DNA of 64,000 nt from Chinchilla lanigera (GCF_000276665.1 NW_004955501.1:5879485-5943484), one strand, 5' to 3'. Counted from the first letter of the stretch, positions 11,254 to 23,358 are shown. Numbers and translations are program-made. Notes: generated from the letters alone by a model not told the origin.

Positions 11254-11366
11254 TTTTTTGTTTGTTTGTTTTTTTGGTTTTTGGTTTTTCTCTGGTACCA
11301 GGAACCGAACTCACGACCTTGCGCTTGCCAGGCAGGCGCTTTGCGGCTGAGCTAAATCCCCAGCCC
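11254..11366 (-). mobile_element. ID SINE, young copy
   Basis: Reverse-strand ID with a T-rich tail. Target duplication cagaacagaaaattttt at 11237-11253 and 11367-11383. Confidence 0.93.
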
Positions 11367-11682
11367 CAGAACAGAAAATTTTTATAGAAATATTAGTCTG
11401 GATATTAAAATTATATATAAATTAGACACTCAACTTATTGTGGGGTTGTGTTCTAATAAACCTATCGTAAGTTGAAAATGCATTTACTATACCTAATCTA
11501 CGAATATAATAGTTGAGTAACACTGTGGCCTGACTGTGGCTCACTGCCACTGCCTAGCATGTGTGCGAGTACTGTACTGCATGTCACTAGCCCAGGAAAA
11601 CATCAAAATTCAAAGTTTGATTTGTGGTTTGTATTGAATGTATAGGGCCTTTGCATTATGATTAACTCATACAGTCTAAATC

Positions 11683-11842
11683 TAGCCAGTGTGGTCATAT
11701 ATACCTGTAATCCCAGATCCCACCTGAGGCAGGATGATTGCAAACTTGAGGTCAGCTTGGTAAGACCTAGTTTCAAAATAAAAATTTAAAAAGGCTGGAG
11801 ATAAAGGTCAGCACTTTCTCATTTCAGTCCTTAGTGTTGCAC
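11683..11842 (+). mobile_element. B1-ID composite SINE
   Basis: Diverged B1 (acctgtaatcccagatccca, gtaagacctagtttcaaaat) followed by an ID-like half (ggctggagataaaggtcagc). Confidence 0.55.
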
Positions 11843-11870
11843 ACCTTTGGTTCATTCCCCTAGCTGCACA

Positions 11871-11935
11871 AAGAAAAGGAAATGGTAGAGAGAGAGTAGG
11901 GAGGAAAGGAGAGGAGAAGAAAGAAGGGAGGAGGT
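11871..11935 (+). repeat. Purine-rich (GA/GGA) stretch
   Basis: gaaaaggaaatggtagagag through agaaagaagggaggagg; an almost all-purine simple-sequence tract. Confidence 0.7.
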
Positions 11936-12186
11936 GTGTGTATCTTTTTGTTAATGGCACTAGTGAATTCTGATTTCTTTCTGTATTCTTCAGAGAAATA
12001 TCAGAATATGAGTAAATCTTTCATAATATTCTCTAAAATGGTTTGAGAGGAAATAGAATTATAAAAGACTTACAATTGTGTATTTCTGTGAGGTTTAAGG
12101 TTTTGTTTTGTTTTTTAAAGCAACAGTAATTTTTTTTTTTTGTCAAAAAACACAATATTTAAGAAACAAAACAAAAATAATTTTGT

Positions 12187-12679
12187 TGTATAATTTAAGA
12201 GACCAGAGAGACTGTAAGAGATTCAGGAAGATCAGTTTATTTAGGTGTACCCTGGCTTAGCAGATTCATCCAAAAGACTGAGTCCTGAATAAAGGAAGGG
12301 TTCCCATTTTATACATGTAGCTGAAGGGTTTGCCAACAGCATGAAATTTGTAGGTGGGCAAGTTTTCAGAAATAAAACAAAGGCAGTTAGTTAAGCTGTG
12401 ACAGTTAAGCAACTTAACATATCTTGGTGGCCTTGCCCAGGCAAAACAAGATGTTATGGGAACAGGAGGTTATAAAACTTTACTTACAGGGACAAAAGTT
12501 ATTGCTTTATTCTATATTAGAACAAAGAACAACAGCTGTAGGGAGGGAGATGTTTAGGGAAGCTCGATTTTTTCTTTTTTTTAAGTCCTGCTTCAGTTTT
12601 AGATGACAAACCTTCCAGGAATGTATGGGGTAAGTCAGTAAAAGGTTGCTAAAGGGCAGAGCAAAACAAAAACATATCA
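12187..12679 (-). mobile_element. Antisense retroviral-LTR-like block
   Basis: gatcagtttatttaggtgta reads as an AATAAA signal on the - strand. The region has the look of a rodent ERV LTR (ccctggcttagcagattcat, gactgagtcctgaataaagg). No coding genes and no clear target duplication; edges are approximate. Confidence 0.4.
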
Positions 12680-13217
12680 TTCAGTTTATGTTTGAACAAG
12701 TATTTTAGTTGTACAACACACTCACTGTAATGTTTGGAAAAGAAACCCTTTTCCTAGAAAATGTTGTTGATACTTTTTCCAAATGTAAAAAACTGATAAA
12801 TGTGTGAGCTTTTGGAGCTTGATATAAAACGTCAATGTTTTATTAATGGATATTAAACCTCAATGTTATTCCAGTTTGAAAAACAATATTTAATTAAAAA
12901 CATACAAAAAGCTAATTCATTTATATTAGTTAATGTTCAAAATATATTTAAAATAATACATATATGTATCCTGGTTCTTCTAAAGTCATCCGCCTTGCAG
13001 ATTTTTATATATTAATTTATGAAGAAAAAAATTATGTATAAAGCTTGTACTTTTAATGGATTTTTCTTTTTAATTTCCTCATTGTCTGTAAAACATCAGT
13101 GTAGTTGGAGAAAAGCGTAATTATAAATTTTAATTTTATAGCTAGAAAAGACAAGGATTTGTAATCTTTTTACTTTATAGCTATTTTAAAAGTATTCTCA
13201 AATAAATGCTCTTTAGT

Positions 13218-13757
13218 AGTTAGCTTAGTCAGTTTGGACTGTTATAGGACAGTACTACAAACTGAGTAGCCTAAAAAACAAACATTCTTGGTATAATGAC
13301 ACAATCCTGTAATCCCAGCTCTCAGGAGGCTGAGGCAGGAGGATCGCTGTGAGTTAGAGGCCAGTTTGAGATATGTAAGTGAGTTCGAGGCCAGGCTGCA
13401 GTACTTAGTGAGACCCTGTCTCAAGAAACAACAAACAAACATATATTTCTTGTAGTTCTGGAGGCTTCTAAGTCCAAGATGGAGGCACTGACAGAGCCTG
13501 TGTCTCGTTGAAGGCTCTCTTCTTCCTGAGTCCTCACTTGATAAGGAGCATAAAGAGCGTGAGGGGAAGGGAGGAGAGAGTGAAGGAGTAGGGGGAGTTC
13601 TCTCCTGCCTCTTATAAAGGCACTAATCCCAGCAGGAGAGCTCCACCCTCATGACCTCATTGCCTCCCAATGGCCCCACCGCCTGAAGCCATTCACTGGG
13701 CATTAGCATTCAGCATATGATTTGGGGGGCACAAGCATACAGTGCATGATAGTGGTA
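13218..13757 (-). mobile_element. MaLR LTR (MLT1/MST-like) split by a B1
   Basis: cagtttggactgttatagga ... gtagcctaaaaaac, then gttctggaggcttctaagtc and ccctcatgacctcattgcct ... gatttggggggcacaagcat. This is the reverse-strand reading of an old MaLR LTR, interrupted by the B1 at 13285-13439. Confidence 0.65.
13285..13439 (+). mobile_element. B1 SINE
   Basis: cctgtaatcccagctctcag to gagaccctgtctcaagaaac, with the internal B1 duplication, inserted in the MaLR LTR. Confidence 0.88.
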
Positions 13758-14165
13758 AAGTTAGGATTTGAACTCAGACCTGCAGACTTCTAATGATTTA
13801 TTCTTCCTTCTGGACTGTACTATTTATCCACTGGAAGTGGTCAGCTTTCGTGATGTGGACATTGAAGTCCCTTGTCTTTAATATATCCTCTTCACATTCT
13901 ATTCCTTTACTTATTTATAACTCTTTTGAGATGCTATAAATTCCACTGTTCTTGCTTTAGACTCTAGGAGCCCTTCATGACTTCAGTTTGCTTCTTACCC
14001 TGCAGGGACACATGGTCATAATCCATTATTTCAGATGCTACCTTCTTCACTGTCAATTTAATTAATGGTTCTGGATTGTGGCTATATAAAGTACTATGAG
14101 AACTACAAAGTTTCCTGACTTTAGGTCCTTTATTATTCTAACATTTTCTTAGCTCTTGACATTAA

Positions 14166-15205
14166 CAGAAAAGTTCATGAGCCATGGCTCATCAAATAGC
14201 ATCAATTAGTGTTCATTAATTAACAACATTTATGTCAACATTTATGTGTATTCGTGCCTATGGAAAGTTTGGCATAACTCCTAGTGGCTGAAACAAACAT
14301 TAACTCTGAACTTGGGTCATGATAACTTGCCGCATAATTTCATCTCAACTGTCACTTCATCTCTTCATAAAATGTGTGACTTTTAAAATTGCCTTTTCAA
14401 ATCTTCTCCATTCTTCTCCAGCTTTCAAAGTGCTGGACCCCGTCTAGTCTGCCACTCTTAGCACATGGCCTTGCCTTCCACTTGGCTCCTTTTCCTGCTA
14501 GTCACCTCCAGCACAGGGGCTTTTGAGGGATTACCTGTCCCTTGAAGACCGTTTGATATTGTGACTTCAGCCCTCCACACAATGTCCCCTTCACGTGGGC
14601 TGTTGGGTGACATTTTTATTAAGCTTCGTTGCCAAATAAAAGTCTCTTGATCCCCTGGCTTGTTTATAGTCCACATGCACTAATCTGAGTGTCATGGCTG
14701 GCCGTGCTTCTTGCTTCATTTTTCAGTTAGAAAACTCATAGTGAATTTTACTGCCTACTTTAACTACATATGACTTACGACACTCAATCTTATGTAACAA
14801 CCTTGCTCCTAGCTTCCTATTTATTAAACATTCTCTTATTTTATTCCCTACTTTCATTTAGTATTTATTCTGATGAACTACATATTTCTTTTGCTTTGAA
14901 TAGTAGTACACATACTTAGTAGAATTCCATAGTGTGAAAAACACACACATAAAAAACACCTTTCTGTAGAAGATAATCAACAGAATGAAAAGCTTTTCAT
15001 TGTGCTGAGGTTTCAGAAAAACTATCAAAAATAATTTTACTAAGGTCTTCACTTCCAAGAAGATGGATAGTAAATGTTTGTTTCAACCACTACGAGTTAT
15101 GTCAAGTTTTATAGGCATGAATACACATAAGTGTTGACAGAATTCTAATTGTTGTTAATTAATGAACACTAATTGATGCTATTTGATGAACCATCAACTT
15201 TTCTG
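14166..15205. mobile_element. 1.04-kb element with about 150-bp terminal inverted repeats
   Basis: Left arm 14166 to about 14316 and right arm about 15058-15205 are inverted copies, both with CAGAAAAGTT outermost. Their core shares some 40 identical bases starting tcatcaaatagcatcaatta. Similarity continues inward to the gtggctgaaacaaacatt region. The interior has no long frame. This is the form of a non-autonomous DNA transposon; I do not recognise the family and saw no clear target duplication. Confidence 0.65.
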
Positions 15206-15479
15206 ACTGCCCATTGTTATTAATTACTCAAGATATCTTTCAGGTTATCTTGAAACTTCAGAAAACTCCAATTTTCACTTAAAAATAAGCAAACATGTAT
15301 AGTATAATGAAATGTCTCATCTTTGGATATTGAGAACATAGATAACAAATAGAATGCCATAAGAGAAAAATGCATACATTTTTAATATAGTTTAGCAATC
15401 AGGTATTTTAATAATTGATAATGTAACATAACTACAAAAATAAAAGGTCTTTGCATGGCAAACAATTCAAAGAATCAAC

Positions 15480-16600
15480 AACTGGGTTCTCATCTTATTA
15501 AAAAGCTTTTGGACATCAAAAGAAATCACCAACAGAGTGATGATTTTCCCAACAGAGTGGGAAAAAATTTTAGCCAGTTGTCCCTCAGACAGAGGACTTA
15601 CATCTAGAACATAAAGAATTGGAAAAAAAAATCAGACCCCCCCCCCCAAATTCAAAGACTCAATCCAAAAATGGGAATCTGAGATGAATATGCACTTCTC
15701 AGATGAAGAAATACAAATGGCAAATAGGTGTATGAAAAAATGTTCAACATCATTGGTCATTTGAGAAATGCAAATTAAAACAACACTGCGAGTCCATCTC
15801 ACCCCAGAAAGAATGGCTATCCACAAGAAATCAACGCATAACAAATGTTGGAGGGGCTTTGGGGGAAAAGGGACTGTTGGTGGAAATGCAGACAGGTATA
15901 ACCACTGTAGAAGTCAGTATGGAGATTCCTTAAAAAGCTAGGATTAGAGGCCTCCTATTCCCCTTCTGGGTATCTTCCCAGGAGAATTAAAAACACCATA
16001 CCACAGCAATATATGTACACTGATATTTATACCAGCACAGTAGCTAAAACTTGGAAACAACCCAAATGCCCATCAACTGAGGAGTGGATAAAAAAGATGT
16101 GGTCTCTTTATGCAGTGGAATATTACTCAGCCATAAAGAAAGATAGACTTGAGACTTTTATAGGTAAGTAGATGCAACCTGAGGCCATACGCATAAGGGA
16201 AATAAATCAGAATCGCATGTGTAAACCTTGTATTGTCTCCCTGGTGTGAGAAGCTGGAAGAGTGAGTAAGGTCTGAAATGTACAATAGATATTGTAAGAT
16301 GAGAAGAAATTGTTCAAGGGGGAAAGGAAACTAGGATGGGGTAGATAGGAAAGGATGGAAGAGAAAAAAAAAATTAAAAAGCAAGTCAGTTATAACTAAT
16401 GTCTCTTAGTTTATTGAAAGGGTAGGTTTGTGCTGATATTAATTGGAGAAAATTTTAATACCCATATCTTATACACTGAATAACTACTTTAAAGATAACA
16501 GTATGTTATGTATTAACTATTGTTATTCTCCTATTGTTTTGTTATGAAATTTTGTCTTACCTTTTTTCTGTAAAATAAAAATAAAAAATAAAATGTCTTA
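15480..16600 (+). mobile_element. L1 3' end (ORF2 C-terminal remnant and 3' UTR)
   Basis: From aaaaagcttttggacatcaa through aacccaaatgcccatcaact to an AT-rich tail ending in (AAAAT)n. The reading matches the ORF2 C-terminus, but a C-run at 15639 and stops break it. Its tail matches the fragment at 400-1060, so both belong to one subfamily. Confidence 0.85.
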
Positions 16601-16684
16601 TAAAATCAAGTCATGGAGAAGGGACTGACCAGTTTTTTCCACAGCAAATTTCTGTTGCAAGCTCTGTACTTATTGACTGAATAA

Positions 16685-16925
16685 GTACATGTTGGCCACC
16701 TCGTATGTGCCAGGTGATTTGCTAGGAACTGGTAAACAGGACGGAAAAGCTATCTGCCTTCACTTATTGTCTCTTCACACTAACCTTATATAAGCCAAGT
16801 ACTTTATGGATGAGAAAATTGGGGATGTTAATAACTTGTCCAGACTTACATAGCCAGTAAATAGCAGAGCTAGGACTTAAATATGGGTCTGCCTGGTTCA
16901 AAGCCCACAGTTTCCCACAAAGCTA
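16685..16925 (+). mobile_element. MIR SINE
   Basis: ctcgtatgtgccaggtgatt ... gatgagaaaattggggatgt ... tagcagagctaggacttaaa follows the MIR consensus order. Confidence 0.6.
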
Positions 16926-17642
16926 CAGTGATAGGTGTAAGTTTGCCAGAACAGCAAGGCAGTTCAAGCACACAGAGTTTGTGGTGGCATGAAACCCAGT
17001 AATTTCCATTGCCCCGATGGGCTCCACTGTGTTATCTGGCTTGGGTTATGTGCTTGACTTATTAAAGCTGTCTCCTCCCTGACCTCCTTAGAGTCTATCC
17101 ACATCATAAGCTCTGGAGTGAGCCTTTCAGAATCAGATCATGTCCCTGTCGCTCCTCTGTACAGAGATCTCTGTGCCTCATCCCTCCTGCCTTGGTTTGT
17201 TGAAATAGAGCTGTTCCTATCAGCCTGGTGCATATCCTTCCAACTATGTGATAAACTTTTTCTTTAAACAAGATGTGACAAAAGGGTAAAAATTCTCAGC
17301 AGCAAAGCTTCTCTGTTGACACAGCCCCGCACATACAGGGGAGTCCCAGGGCATGGCCCAAATGCTGACTAAAACGGCACGAGGTAAACATAGATGTAGG
17401 ATCTGTTCACTCCTCCTAACAAGCCCCAACCCATTTTCCCTCGCAGATAATATATTCCCTTCGTGCGTGTTGTTACAGAGTACAGAGAGGAAAGCTTCCT
17501 GCTCTAATGGTTCCAAATTATGCAATGATTGCTTCATAATTGTACAACGGCAGGTTTTGTGTTCATACAGAAAGTATCTTGTGTAGCAATTATGGTTTTT
17601 TATCTGCAGCATGAAATAACTTACTTTAAAAGTATTATTACG

Positions 17643-17801
17643 AAGCCAGTGGAACACTAATCCCAGCCCCTTGGGAAGCTGAGGCAGAAGTGTTTGAGGC
17701 CAGCCTGGACACCTTAGCAAGGCCTTGTCTCAAAATAAAACACAGAAGACTTGGAGTTACAGCTCCGTGCCACCTAGATTGAATCTCAACACCAAGGAAA
17801 A
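17643..17801 (+). mobile_element. B1-ID composite SINE
   Basis: B1 half (gaggccagcctggacacctt, cttgtctcaaaataaaac) followed by a decayed ID half (ttggagttacagctccgtg). Confidence 0.55.
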
Positions 17802-17887
17802 AAGTATTATTGCATAATGGTATAGTATTTCTAGGCAGTTACACCCATCACTGGAACAATTGCTTAGTTATACATGAATTCTTTTTT

Positions 17888-18047
17888 GTGTCTGTCTGTA
17901 TGTTTTGAGACAAGCAGGGTGTTGCTATGTAGTTCAGGCTGGCCTTGAACTCACTGTGTAGCCCAGGCTGGTCTTGAAATCACAGCAATCCTCCTACCCT
18001 AGCCTCCTGAGTGCTGAGATTACAGGCTTATACCACTACACCTGGCT
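17888..18047 (-). mobile_element. B1 SINE
   Basis: Reverse B1: ttttgagacaagcagggtgt, two internal copies of the ggctgg(c/t)cttgaa unit, and gctgagattacaggcttata. Confidence 0.85.
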
Positions 18048-18409
18048 CTATACATGAATTCTCGACATATAATTAGTCATTAGAATTTCTTCTTTGCTAC
18101 AGTTCCTCTCAGGTGAGCAGTTCAGCTGCTTTGCCTGACCACATTGATAGAGATGTTAAGGCGGTATGAGGTAAAATACCGAAGGCCTAGTGGCTCGTAA
18201 TGAAACCTAAGGGCTTGGTGCAATGTAGTTAAGGCTAAGTTGGTGATTTCGTAAATACGATGTGCCACTTTCAGCAGACTGTACTCTATGGCCTCATACT
18301 GGCTTTTGGTGGAAAATAGGACTTTGAGTGAATCCTGTTTCATTTGTCTCCTTATTTTAATTTTTTTGAATTTTAACATGTTAGAGATCCATTTTATTTT
18401 GAATTACAG

Positions 18410-18551
18410 GCTCGAGTTATAGCAGTACTAGACTGGGAGCTGTCAACCATTGGTCATCCTCTGTCGGACTTAGCTCATCTCTGTCTGTTCTACTTTTGGC
18501 CAAGGACACTTCCGATGATAAATCGAGGATCTCATATCCAGGAAAGCATAG
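18410..18551 (+). CDS. ACAD11: ACAD11 exon 6, kinase metal-binding motif
   Basis: 142-bp exon: 47 codons plus one base (about residues 235-282). It begins ARVIAVLDWELSTIGHPLSD. LDWE is the APH equivalent of the kinase DFG motif, so Mg-ATP binding looks preserved. The exon ends in a split Gly codon; donor gtacaa is weaker than consensus. It follows exon 5 after an intron of about 8 kb. Confidence 0.94.
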
Positions 18552-18990
18552 GTACAAAAGCATTATGCTTTTGAAATTACCCTTAATACAAAATTCTCTT
18601 TAATAATATTACCATTTTAGATAATTTTTGTTTCTTGACGATGTTTCTAATTTATTTTATTTAATTTTTTGAATTTAGCATTCCTCTCATAGTAATTAAT
18701 GATGAAATATCCTTTGTATAAAATGTTCTTTTTTTTTTTTTTTTTTTTGGTTTTTTCTCCGGTACCGGGAACCGAACTCACAACCTTGCGCTTGCCAGGC
18801 AGGCGCTTTGCCGCTGAGCTAAATCCCCAGCCCCTAAAATGTTCTTTTCAGAATCAATATTTAGAACATGTTATATTGTGTGAATTATGGCTATTTTATT
18901 CTGCTTTACATATATATGCTGTATTATAACTTTTTGAAATATTTCTCATGATATTTTTGTTAAAGTTTATATTATGTGCTGTTTCTGTAG
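18552..18990 (+). other. ACAD11 intron 6
   Basis: 439-bp intron, about a quarter of it a young antisense ID (18733-18834). The remainder is AT-rich. Confidence 0.85.
18733..18834 (-). mobile_element. ID SINE, young copy
   Basis: Reverse ID with a long T-run. Target duplication taaaatgttctttt at about 18719-18732 and 18835-18848. It lies 180 bp after exon 6. Confidence 0.92.
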
Positions 18991-19112
18991 GGGTACCACC
19001 AATGGAAGAACTGATTTCAGTATATTGCCGCTGCAGGGGAACTAATCCTATTCTTCCTAACTGGAATTTCTTTCTTGCCCTTTCGTATTTTAAATTGGCT
19101 GGAATAGCACAG
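18991..19112 (+). CDS. ACAD11: ACAD11 exon 7
   Basis: 122-bp exon completing the split Gly codon, then 40 codons (about residues 283-322), VPPMEELISVYCRCRG to YFKLAGIAQ. Late C-lobe helices of the APH-like domain. Acceptor tttctgtag, donor gtaatt. Confidence 0.93.
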
Positions 19113-19275
19113 GTAATTAATTGTTTTAAACATGTATTTCACCAGTTTTTACTAGTGTAATGTTAAAAATATTTTCTGGTCTGTAGGGTGTTAATATTTT
19201 GTTATCCTAGACAATTTTGCATTTCATAATGAGAATTAGGTATGGATAAATATAGATTTTACAGAATAGGACTTT

Positions 19276-19422
19276 TCTTTTTTTCTTTTTCTTTCTTTTT
19301 TTTTCTTTTTTTGAGACAGGGTCTTGCTATGTAGTGTAGGCTGGGCTTACACTTGCAGTGATCCTCCTGCCTTAGACTCCTGAGAGCTGGAATTATAGGT
19401 GTGTACCAGCATGCCTAGCTTT
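19276..19422 (-). mobile_element. B1 SINE (monomer-like)
   Basis: Reverse B1 (gagacagggtcttgctatgt to accagcatgcctagc) with target duplication agaataggacttt at 19263-19275 and 19423-19435. Confidence 0.9.
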
Positions 19423-20154
19423 AGAATAGGACTTTAGTTAAAAAAAAAAAAAAAAAGAGTTGAATAGCAAAATTTATTATCACTTTTTTGAACAATAAAC
19501 TTATAAAGTGGAAATTGAGATAAAGTTATATGACAAAAACAAAGAAAAATCATATGAGAATTGGCCATTTCCTGAATATAAAGTGTATGAACAAACTAAG
19601 ATCTTTTGATGATCTCTGCCTCAGACTAAAAAGCTCTTTATTAATCAGGGAAATGATGGGGGAAGAATTATCGAAGGCCGGCACAGTACCTAGCATGTTG
19701 TAGTCTTTCATATGTTTATGAGTAAATGAACGAGTACAAATTTCCATTTTCTTTATCTTATTCTTGTGGTTAATTTTGAGAGCAAATTGAGCATAAATTT
19801 TGGTTTTTCCCATTACATTTTAATCTAAACAAATGTCTTCTTTATATTAACCCAGTTTCTAGGTCTTCTTTCTATTAACCCATTTTAAATCTTAATGAGT
19901 TTAATAAATTGAGATACTTCATTAAGACTAAGATTTAGAAGAACAGTAAATAAGTATATAAAAACAAAACAAAAAAATAGAAGAACAGTAAATAAGATTC
20001 TAGAAAGAAAAGTAATGGGAAAAGAAGGAATAAGGAAAATGGTGGTTATTTTTCTCTGTTCTCAGAATTTATACCATCCATGAACAATTGAAAGATCTTC
20101 TAAGAAATACTTATGTCACAGCTCATCCTATATTCTAAGAGTTGATCATGTTGC

Positions 20155-20318
20155 TAGATATGATGATTACACATCAGTAATACCAGCACTTGGGAGACTG
20201 AGGCAGGAGGCTCATGAGTTTAAGGCTAGCAGGAGCTACCTCGGGAGGCCCAGGCCATATTGGACTACATAATGAAACCCTGTCCCAATAAATAAATGAA
20301 TAAATGAATGAATGAATG
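20155..20318 (+). mobile_element. B1 SINE
   Basis: taataccagcacttgggaga to tgaaaccctgtcccaat with an (AATG)n tail. Diverged copy. Confidence 0.75.
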
Positions 20319-20653
20319 GGAGTTGGCTGTGTTGAATAAACAGGTTTCTCAAAATAGGTACCCTTCTGTATTGTCAGGTTACACAAATCAGATACCAAAT
20401 AGGATCTATGTTTAAAATGACTTTCATTTCAAATAAAAGTTTGAAATTGGTTATGGTTGAAGTTACAGTGATGTCACTAGCTGTGTAATGACTGGAAGTA
20501 CAGAAATGGCAAGTTATGAAAAAGACTGAACGTCTTTTTCCAGCTAACATTGCATCCAGCTAACATTGTTCAAAAAAGACACTTTTACCTAAATTCATGG
20601 TCTCCAAATGAGATTCAATACTAGAGGTCATCTCATTGCCTTCTTCTTGGTTT

Positions 20654-20684
20654 TATATATATATATACGCACACACACACACAT

Positions 20685-20756
<72 letters not shown>
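20654..20756 (+). repeat. Compound (TA)n(CA)n(TA)n microsatellite
   Basis: About 100 bp of alternating purine-pyrimidine sequence: TA units, CA units broken by one ATGC, then TA units again. Confidence 0.97.
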
Positions 20757-20759
<3 letters not shown>

Positions 20760-21098
20760 CTCATTCTTTAATTTTACCCTCACTGTGAAGGGAAGGTAGG
20801 GATCCTTAAAGATGATGTATCTTGCAGGTTTGGTGTCTTAGGTGACTTCAAATTCTCAAGTTTGGTTTGGTTTTCAGTGACACTTCTGCCAGATGAGAGT
20901 GTTTTAAATACCAGATGAGTTGATTCTTTAACTTAGAGGGGTGTAGTTCCCGTTGCATATAAGTTTACAGCACTGGTCTCACATCTTTACCCCATGAGGC
21001 TAGTTTCCCACATACTGAGAACCTGTAGAAAGACTGATTGCACAGTTGAAGGACAATTTTCAGTGAATTTTAATTATCCTTTGTTAATTTACTTATAG

Positions 21099-21205
21099 GG
21101 AGTGTATCATAGATATCTTTTGGGAAATAATTCATCTAAAGATAGCTTTCTGTTTGCCAATACTGTGCAACCTCTGGCAGAAACTGGATTACAACTCTCA
21201 AAAAG
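21099..21205 (+). CDS. ACAD11: ACAD11 exon 8
   Basis: 107-bp exon: 35 codons (about residues 323-357), GVYHRYLLGNNSSKDSFLF to ETGLQLSK, plus two bases of a split Arg codon. Last helices of the kinase domain. Acceptor acttatag, donor gtaaga. Confidence 0.93.
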
Positions 21206-21445
21206 GTAAGAAAAAACATTCCTTGGATAACTCAAGCTTGGGTAATTATGTTTCAGTAAGTTCAAGGAGGGTATATTCATTCAGTTAATCAATTCAACAC
21301 AGTGTATTAATTTAGTTGACAATAATTATTAGGTATGCGAAGGTTATAAATTTAAGGGGATAGACAGTATATGTCTTGCTTATGCCATCGTGTCGCATGG
21401 TAGTTTTTGGTAAGTCTCTTACATGCCTAAACATAAACTGAGCTT

Positions 21446-21525
21446 GCTGAAGGGGTAGCTCAGTAGAGCACTTGCCTAGCATGTGTGAGGCTCTAGCCTC
21501 AAACACCAGTACCATAAAAAAAAAT
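21446..21525 (+). mobile_element. Diverged ID SINE
   Basis: gaaggggtagctcagtagag, cttgcctagcatgtgtgagg and an A tail. Confidence 0.7.
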
Positions 21526-21937
21526 TGACCTGAAATATAAAGAAAATTTATATTTATATAAATAAACTCTCAAATATTTCCTTTGAAAACTTAAAGTTAC
21601 TTACACAGACCTATTTAAAATTATGTTACACAAGATTATTTATCAATTTAGAAAAATTGCTTTCCCGCACATTCACATGTCCTGGGATTTTATTCAGACC
21701 CTTCAGAAGCGTCTGAAGCCCTGCCTCCTGCTGTGGAGTGCTGTGAGGCAGCCAACAGCCTGTTCCGTCACACCTGCATTACTCACTGAATGCACTGTAA
21801 TGCTGACCCCACCCTAAGCTACAAGTACTCATGGCATAACACTGTAGCAGTTGTTTTTCACAGTTCACCTTGTGAACAGATATTTGTGATCTTTACAAAA
21901 CAACAACCAACCGTGTTTTGCTTCATATTTTACTTTT

Positions 21938-22096
21938 ATCTTTTTGTTTGTTTGTTTCTTGAAACAGGGTCTCACTATGTAGTTTAGGCTGGTCTTGAAC
22001 TCACCATGTAGCCCAGACTGGCCTCGAACTTTCAGTGATTCTCCTGCCCCAGCCTCTTAAGACTGGCATTGTAGGAAGGTACCACCGTGTCTGGCA
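21938..22096 (-). mobile_element. B1 SINE
   Basis: Reverse B1 with T-rich tail, gaaacagggtctcactatgt, and the duplicated aggctggtcttgaactcacc unit. Confidence 0.86.
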
Positions 22097-22439
22097 TACC
22101 TTTATCTGTAAAGGTCTTTATAACATTCTGCAGTTGTATTCGTGAGGCATGTGCTAAGAATAATAATTAGATTTGTATAGAATATCTTCACTTCCTCTTT
22201 TAGTGATTATGACACTGGGCTTCAGTAAAGATTCAGAACTATATTTTTTGCAAATAGTGCTTTAAGCATTAATGTTCCAAAAAAGTGATTCTACATTTAT
22301 CTCATAATTTGAAAGAAAAAAGTCTAAAACTTTCTGAGGAATATTTTTGGGAAGTTGAGGAAGACTTCATGTTATCTTCAGAAATATGTATAATGATTTT
22401 GCATGTCTTTGTAATCTTGTTTTTTTCTTTTTGGTAAAG

Positions 22440-22566
22440 AACATTCAATACGGCACTGCCACCGGTTGGTAGTACAAGACACTTGTTTGTACAGACTAGA
22501 AAAGGCCAAGAAGTTCTCACTAAGGTGAAGCAATTCATGAAGCAACACATCCTTCCAGCAGAGAAG
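22440..22566 (+). CDS. ACAD11: ACAD11 exon 9, kinase-dehydrogenase linker
   Basis: 127-bp exon: completes Arg, then 42 codons (about residues 359-400), TFNTALPPVGSTRHLFVQTR to FMKQHILPAEK. The FVQTRKGQEVL part links the two domains, and the helix ending HILPAEK begins the N-terminal helical domain of the acyl-CoA dehydrogenase. Acceptor ggtaaag, donor gtatta. Confidence 0.94.
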
Positions 22567-23249
22567 GTATTATATAAACAATCTTTTTGTGCTAAATGAC
22601 TATTGGTGAATACTGCTATTAAATCTCTGCTTGTAGGAGAACCATGGTGTCATTTTTCTTTTAATGAACCTTAGTCAGACTGCCCTCCTCACTTACCAGT
22701 GAGCCTGAGAAATTCCAAGCTACTAATTTATGCCAGGGTGTGTGGGGCAGGGGTGTAGGTAAATTTGTAGAATTAAAACTAAACCAAAGAGAATTAGCAC
22801 TTAGGAGCCTGAATATATTGGTACAAAACACTATCTTGGACTCCTTTTCCTAGGACAGTGGCTTTCAGTTTTTTTTCTTTTAAATAAATATGGGCCCTTT
22901 GAGATTTAATGGGAACTGAAAACTTCACAAAGTGAACGACATACCAAGAAAATTATATACCTTATTTGAAAGTGTTCACACATACTACCCCTTTCTCCCA
23001 TAATCTACTATACTAAGGTGTTAAATTTCAGTAAGTTCAAAGAGAATGGAGAGGCAACATGATGTGTTCATTCATTTAATTTACAGGTAATTATCAGGTA
23101 ACTAATGATTGGTTAGACACTTGGGGAGCAATTGAATGAAAAAACAAGACAGACAGGGCTTATGCTCCTACGGAGCTTATATTTTAGCTGGAAAGAAAGG
23201 CACTAAAAAAAACAGCGCTGTCAAGAAAAGATAAAAGATTTTATGAAAA

Positions 23250-23358
23250 TTATATAATCCCAGCACTGGGAGGCTGAGGCAGAAAGATCACCAAGAATTT
23301 GAGGCCAGACTGGGCTACATAGTGAGATCAAGACCAGCCTGAACTGCAAAGTGAGAAG
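23250..23358 (+). mobile_element. 5'-truncated B1 SINE
   Basis: ataatcccagcactgggagg through gagatcaagaccagcctgaa; the first bases of B1 are missing. Confidence 0.75.

Larger units (their letters stand above)
10445..18409 (+). other. ACAD11 intron 5
   Basis: 8-kb intron holding SINEs, an antisense LTR-like block, a split MaLR LTR, a 1.04-kb inverted-repeat element and an L1 3' end, all listed. 10445-11236, 12680-13215 and 16930-17640 show nothing recognised. Confidence 0.75.
19113..21098 (+). other. ACAD11 intron 7
   Basis: Holds antisense and sense B1 copies and a CA/TA microsatellite. 19440-20150 and 20760-21098 show nothing recognised. Confidence 0.75.
21206..22439 (+). other. ACAD11 intron 8
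   Basis: Holds a diverged ID (21446-21525) and an antisense B1 (21938-22096); otherwise AT-rich with nothing recognised. Confidence 0.8.
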
